From: Streptomyces sp. ICC1
GTDB taxonomy: Bacteria > Actinomycetota > Actinomycetes > Streptomycetales > Streptomycetaceae
Assembly: GCF_003287935.1 (NCBI RefSeq)
Contig: NZ_CP030287.1
Span: forward strand, 62,001-126,000
Direction of reading: 5' to 3'
DNA length: 64,000 nucleotides
The position numbers were made by a program, and so were the translations under genes. Of the stretch, positions 60,617-64,000 are shown one piece after another. Position 1 is the first letter of the stretch; the number at the start of each line of letters is the position of its first letter. Under the pieces are notes generated by a model. It ran no database searches, was not told where the DNA came from, and worked only from the letters and a program-made list of their open reading frames with translations.

Positions 60617-61276
60617 CTAGCGCTTGCGCGAGAGGGTCAGGCCGTCGGAGATGGTGAGCATGACCGACTCCATGCGGGCGTCCGCCGCCACGTGGTCGTT
60701 GTAGGCCCGGACGCCCGCCGCCGCGCCCGTCGCCGATTCGTCCAGCACCGAGCCGTGGTAGAGCGTGTTGTCGGTGACGATCAGCCCGCCCGGGCGCAGC
60801 CGCGGCACGAGCTCCTCCCAGTAGGCGATCTGGCTCTCCTTGTCCGCGTCGACGTACGCCATGTCGATGTGCGGCTCCGCCGGCATCGCGCGCAGCGTCT
60901 GGAGCGCGGGCGCGATCCGCAGCTCGATGCGGTCCGCGACGCCCGCCTTCGCCCAGGCCTCGCGGGCGTACGCCGTCCACTCCTCGGAGACGTCGCACGC
61001 GATGAGCCGGCCGTCCGCGGGCAGCGCCTGGGCCATCGACAGCGAGGAGAAGCCGGTGAAGGTGCCGATCTCCACGATGTGCCGGGCCCCGGTCAGCCGG
61101 ACCAGGAAGGCCAGGAGCGGCCCCTGCTCCTCGGCCGACTGCATGCCGGCCGAGCGCGGGAACACCTCGTAGGTCGTGGCCACCAGCCCCCGCTGGACCT
61201 CGTCCAGCGGGGGGATGTGCGCCAGCATGTACTGGTAGAGCTCATCTGTGATCTTGGTGCTGTTGCCCTTGGTCAT
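60617..61276 (-). CDS. SAM-dependent O-methyltransferase (caffeoyl-CoA/catechol type)
   Basis: A 219-aa class I methyltransferase of family 3. It shows ARHIVEIGTFTGFSSLSMAQALPADGRLIACDV (SAM-binding motif I near residues 66-98), WAKAGVADRIELRIAPALQTL, IDMAYVDADKESQIAYWEELVPRLRPGGLIVTDNTLYHG (metal-binding Asp in DADK and DN) and an N-terminal segment GMQSAEEQGPLLAFL typical of the family. It methylates catechol-type hydroxyls with a divalent metal. The substrate is unknown. Its start overlaps the end of the HAD gene by 4 nt, so it joins the Ter-type operon. Confidence 0.88.
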   Translation of the reverse strand: MTKGNSTKITDELYQYMLAHIPPLDEVQRGLVATTYEVFPRSAGMQSAEEQGPLLAFLVRLTGARHIVEIGTFTGFSSLSMAQALPADGRLIACDVSEEWTAYAREAWAKAGVADRIELRIAPALQTLRAMPAEPHIDMAYVDADKESQIAYWEELVPRLRPGGLIVTDNTLYHGSVLDESATGAAAGVRAYNDHVAADARMESVMLTISDGLTLSRKR

Positions 61277-62103
61277 GCCCCCAGTGTGCCGACCGCGGCC
61301 GCCTCGCGGGCGAATGCGCGCACGATTTCCTCACCGGCCAGCACGCCCTTCTCGGCCAGCGCCGTGACGTGCGGCGCCGTCCAGTCGGCGTCGGCCAGCT
61401 CTCCGTGGCCCGGGCGCCAGCCCTGGTCCGCCGCGAGCAGCAGGTCCGCGTCCAGCAGCGAGTCCCCGGCGGCGAGCGTGGCCGTGGCCCCCGTACGCCG
61501 GGCCACCTCGCGCATGGCCGCGCTCTTGGTCAGCGGGCGCGGGACGGCGTAGATCTTCCGGCCCTGCAGCGAGATCGTCCAGCCGCGCGCCTCGGCCCAT
61601 TCCGTCAGCGACTTGATCCACTCCGGCGGGACCAGGTCCCGCTCCACGACCAGGTAGGCGAACAGGTCCTCGGCGACCCGCGCCTTGCGCAGCCACGCCG
61701 GGTCGGTCGCGGACAGCAGGTGTGCGCGCATCTCCTCCAGCGGGGCGGACTCCGCGGCCAGCCGGGCCGCGACCTGGCGGCGCCAGTCCCGGTCCGGGAC
61801 CCCGTCCACCAGGAGCTGGCCGCCGTTGGCGCAGATCGCGTACGCCGCCGGCCGCCCGGGGAAGCGGATGCGCTGGTACTGCTTGCGCGTGCGGGTGGTG
61901 GTCGGGACGAACACGACGTCCGGGTCCGCCGACAGCTCCACCAGCAGCTGCGCCGCCGTCTCCGTCATGTACGACAGCGGCTTGCTCTCGTGCACCTCGA
62001 CGCACAGCAGCCGCGGGGCCTCCGGGTCGGGCATGGTCAGGGCGAGCGCGGCCGCGGAGTAGATGAGCGTGCGGTCGAGGTCACTGGCTACGAGGACGGT
62101 CAC
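61273..62103 (-). CDS. HAD-superfamily phosphatase of a Ter-associated biosynthetic cluster
   Basis: A 276-aa HAD hydrolase. The nucleophile motif VASDLDRTLIYS (Asp8, Asp10), FVPTTTRTRKQYQRI as motif II region, a Lys in RPLTKSAAMREVARR, and TLAAGDSLLDADLLLAADQGW as motif IV are all visible. In Ter-linked gene clusters described for bacteria, such HAD proteins accompany PRTase/TRSP, StiP and PELOTA genes and are proposed to make a nucleoside-like metabolite. The GTG start overlaps the upstream stop by 4 nt, and its own stop overlaps the methyltransferase start by 4 nt. The metabolic role is inferred from the context. Confidence 0.82.
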   Translation of the reverse strand: MTVLVASDLDRTLIYSAAALALTMPDPEAPRLLCVEVHESKPLSYMTETAAQLLVELSADPDVVFVPTTTRTRKQYQRIRFPGRPAAYAICANGGQLLVDGVPDRDWRRQVAARLAAESAPLEEMRAHLLSATDPAWLRKARVAEDLFAYLVVERDLVPPEWIKSLTEWAEARGWTISLQGRKIYAVPRPLTKSAAMREVARRTGATATLAAGDSLLDADLLLAADQGWRPGHGELADADWTAPHVTALAEKGVLAGEEIVRAFAREAAAVGTLGA

Positions 62104-64000
62104 TTGGCTGACACAGCCTTTCCGTCGGCGCCCGTGGCGCCGCGCGTGAAACGGGGGTGGATGAGGCCCACGCACGTGTAGGGAAGTCCGTCGACCTCCT
62201 CCACCGGCACCCCGCGCTGCTGCGCGAGGAGTCGTACGTGGTCCAGGTCGGCCCCGGCGCCGCGCTGCGCGAGGATCTTCCACGGCACCCGGCGCAGCAG
62301 GACCCGCGTGGTCTCGCCGACGCCCGGCTTGACGAGGTTCACGTCGTGGATCCCGTACTCCTCGCTGATGCGCTCGACCGCGGCCCAGCCCACCCAGGTC
62401 GGCGTGCGGTCGGCGGCGAGGAGCTCCTTGACCTCGGCGTCCACGGCCTCGGCCACCTCCTCGAAGTGCGCGGCGACGGTGTCGACGAAGTCGACGGAGA
62501 CGTCGGCTCCGGCGAGCTCGCGGTAGAACTTCGCGCCGTGGAAGTCGGCGGGACCGACCAGGTCTGACCTCAGAACCGTACGCGAGACCAGTCCGGAAAC
62601 AGTGGAATTGAGACAGGCCGACGGGATCAGGAAGTCCTCGCGGGTTCCGTAGGTCTCCACGCAGGATCCGGGGTCTGCGAGGACCACGATCTCCGGGTTG
62701 AAGCCCTCGAACTCGCCCAGGGCCTCGCGCAGCTCGCGGCTGATGGCGCCCTTGCCGGTCCACCCGTCGACGAAGACCACGTCGGCCGGATCGTGGTGGG
62801 CGGCCAGCCAGCGCAGCGCGTTGGCGTCGATGCCGCGGCCGCGCACGATGGAGACGGCGTAGTGCGGCAGGTCGAGGCCGTGCCGGGCCCGGGCCCAGCG
62901 CCGCATCAGGACCCCCACCGGGGTGCCGGCGCGGGCCAGGGAGACGAGGACGGGCGAGGGGCGGGGGTCCCTCCCATGCCGAAGGCTATGGGGGCGCTCG
63001 GCGAGGACGGTCTCGGTGACCACGCCGACCGCGCGGGCCATGCGGGCGGCGGAGGCGGTCAGCGCGCTCTGGTAGAGCCGCTGGTACTCCGGGGACGGCT
63101 GGTACTCGACGGGCAGGGACTCCGCGTAGTGGGCCCCGCCCGCCTGTATGGCCTCCTCGCGCTCCTCCGTCGGGGCTTCCAGCTCGACGTCGGAGAAGTC
63201 CTGGAGGAGCCAGCCGACGTCCTCGGCGGCGTACGAGGAGAAGGCTGGGCCGCGCAGCGGTTCGCGCCGGGGCTCGGTCATGGAGGGCTCCTGCGGTTCG
63301 GGGACGTACGACGGTATGACGGCCAGCAGGACGTGGCCGGTGTGCGGGGCGAGGGCCGCGAGGAGCCCGGCGCGGAGCTCGGGGGTGTCGCCGGCCGAGT
63401 CCACGACGGCGACGACGGCGTCGAAGGCGGCGCCCGCCACGTTGTACGCGTACCGGTCGCCCGGGCCGTCGGCGGGGGCGTCGTGGGCCGGGAAGACGAG
63501 GCGGGTGCGGATCGCGTAGCCGGGATCGTCGACGGCGAGCACCGGGGAGCGGGTGGTGGTGGAGAAGCGGACCTCGGCGGCCGCACCGGACGCCTCCAGG
63601 GCCTGCGCGAGGCGCAGCGGGGCGTACATCAGCTCCTCGTTGCCGAGTACGAGGACCCGTGCGGGGGCCGCGCCGAGCGCGGCCGTGAGCCGGTCCGCCA
63701 TGGCGGGCAGGGCCGCGTCCAGCGCTTCGCGGTGCGCGGGGGTGAAGCCGTGCCGTCCGCCGTCGGGTATCCCGGCCGGCCAGTCCAGGGCCACCGTGGT
63801 GACCCGCGGGTCGGCTGCCGGGGCGCCGCCCCGGACCCCGCTCCGCGAACTCCCCCGGACTCCGTCCAGCGGGACCCCCGGGAGGGGCCGGATCTCCTCG
63901 TACTCCTCCACCAGTGCCTGTCCCTTCTCCAGGACGCCCTCCGGGAGGGAGACCGTGCCGGAGGCGAGGGAGATCAGGTCCACCCGGGCGCCGAGGTCGG
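62100..64000 (-). CDS. PRTase/TRSP - StiP - PELOTA fusion protein of the Ter-associated type (5' end outside the window)
   Basis: A partial gene; at least 633 codons are visible. The first 220 visible residues (DLISLASGTVSLPEGVLEKGQALVEEYE, then VLVLGNEELMYAPLRLAQALEASG and FDAVVAVVDSAGDTPELRAGLLAAL) fit the end of a phosphoribosyltransferase followed by a TRSP domain. From FSSYAAEDVGWLLQDFSDVELE a StiP domain follows (VLVSLARAGTPVGVLMRRWAR, HYAVSIVRGRGIDANALRWL, VVFVDGWTGKGAI with PRPP-type features). The end, VNLVKPGVGETTRVLLRRVPWKIL to CVGLIHPR, is a PELOTA-type RNA-binding domain. An internal ATG at 63281 has AGGAG 9 nt upstream, so StiP-PELOTA may also be made separately. Two palindromic in-frame inserts are present (62963-62994 and 63848-63886). 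Confidence 0.82.
   Translation of the reverse strand, partial: DLGARVDLISLASGTVSLPEGVLEKGQALVEEYEEIRPLPGVPLDGVRGSSRSGVRGGAPAADPRVTTVALDWPAGIPDGGRHGFTPAHREALDAALPAMADRLTAALGAAPARVLVLGNEELMYAPLRLAQALEASGAAAEVRFSTTTRSPVLAVDDPGYAIRTRLVFPAHDAPADGPGDRYAYNVAGAAFDAVVAVVDSAGDTPELRAGLLAALAPHTGHVLLAVIPSYVPEPQEPSMTEPRREPLRGPAFSSYAAEDVGWLLQDFSDVELEAPTEEREEAIQAGGAHYAESLPVEYQPSPEYQRLYQSALTASAARMARAVGVVTETVLAERPHSLRHGRDPRPSPVLVSLARAGTPVGVLMRRWARARHGLDLPHYAVSIVRGRGIDANALRWLAAHHDPADVVFVDGWTGKGAISRELREALGEFEGFNPEIVVLADPGSCVETYGTREDFLIPSACLNSTVSGLVSRTVLRSDLVGPADFHGAKFYRELAGADVSVDFVDTVAAHFEEVAEAVDAEVKELLAADRTPTWVGWAAVERISEEYGIHDVNLVKPGVGETTRVLLRRVPWKILAQRGAGADLDHVRLLAQQRGVPVEEVDGLPYTCVGLIHPRFTRGATGADGKAVSAK
62963..62994. 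repeat. In-frame palindromic insert in the StiP part
   Basis: GGGGGTCCCTCCCATGCC, then GAA, then GGCTATGGGGG, forms an imperfect hairpin. On the coding strand it adds HSLRHGRDP between ERP and RPSPVL, in a loop of the StiP domain. It resembles the short GC palindromes scattered in Streptomyces genomes. Confidence 0.5.
63848..63886. repeat. Second palindromic insert, in the PRTase/TRSP linker
   Basis: CTCCCCCGGACTCCGTCC followed by AGCGGGACCCCCGGGAG is a GC-rich imperfect palindrome coding for the PGVPLDGVRGSS linker. It shares the GGGACCCCC/GGGGGTCCC element with the insert at 62963-62994. Confidence 0.5.

Overview
The window is high-GC chromosomal DNA from an actinomycete, almost certainly a Streptomyces. 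The evidence is the strong G/C bias at third codon positions, frequent GTG starts, a dnaK-grpE-dnaJ-hspR operon with HspR (HAIR) operators, F420-type PPOX and EtfD-like proteins, DUF2617, DUF3151 and DUF3224 genes, and a perfect actinobacterial parS site. The gene set (dcd, dnaK operon, clpB, pyrE, fba, kynAU, purA) fits the conserved chromosome core of streptomycetes. No phage, plasmid, CRISPR array, rRNA or tRNA was recognised.

Layout. 0-6.8 kb: dcd with a coupled phosphoribosyltransferase, a Yip1-type membrane protein, a repeat-rich secreted protein, an EtfD-like iron-sulfur membrane oxidoreductase and a short sugar-phosphate transferase. 6.9-11.3 kb: the HspR-controlled chaperone operon. 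11.3-22.1 kb: a contact-toxin-like locus, with a 2322-aa secreted Rhs/YD-repeat protein carrying an embedded ricin lectin and a polymorphic C-terminus, a small candidate immunity gene 4 nt downstream, and a divergent secreted DNRLRE/FG-GAP protein. 22.1-24 kb: a LuxR-type regulator divergent from a tiny exported peptide with a repeated DLGWD motif, which is coupled to a Rieske-like protein lacking its cluster ligands. 24-31.3 kb: F420/PPOX protein, clpB with its own HAIR site, YbjN protein, mannosyltransferase, DUF3224, DapC-like aminotransferase and a Ser/Cys-rich membrane peptide. 31.6-38.5 kb: DUF2617, membrane spermidine synthase, SRPBCC protein, aldose epimerase, pyrE, parS, fba, DUF3151. 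38.6-41.8 kb: tryptophan-kynurenine catabolism. 41.9-47.3 kb: three tandem paralogous secreted PKD-repeat proteins. 47.3-50.3 kb: purA, a degenerate lipid-kinase-like protein and a membrane protein. 50.3-57.9 kb: a hydrolase pseudogene, a DnaA-box palindrome, two tandem paralogous two-component systems, a MITE-like element, an acyltransferase, an exported hydrolase and an NTF2-like protein. 58-60.6 kb: decayed DNA including a large imperfect palindrome made of pdxH 3'-end remnants, then eda, a frameshifted PfkB kinase and an FmdB zinc ribbon. 60.6-64 kb: an O-methyltransferase, HAD phosphatase and PRTase/TRSP-StiP-PELOTA operon of the Ter-associated type, running off the right edge.

How it works together. 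HspR, the last gene of the dnaK operon, probably represses both its own operon and clpB through HAIR sites seen in front of each. KynA, KynU and a KynB-like hydrolase would take tryptophan to anthranilate. The StiP/PELOTA/HAD genes overlap by 4 nt and should be co-translated. The most novel-looking loci are the Rhs-ricin toxin with its partners, the regulator/DLGWD-peptide/ligandless-Rieske cassette and the PKD trio. Several small structured DNAs also stand out: the parS palindrome, the DnaA-box palindrome, the MITE, the pdxH inverted duplication and in-frame palindromic inserts.
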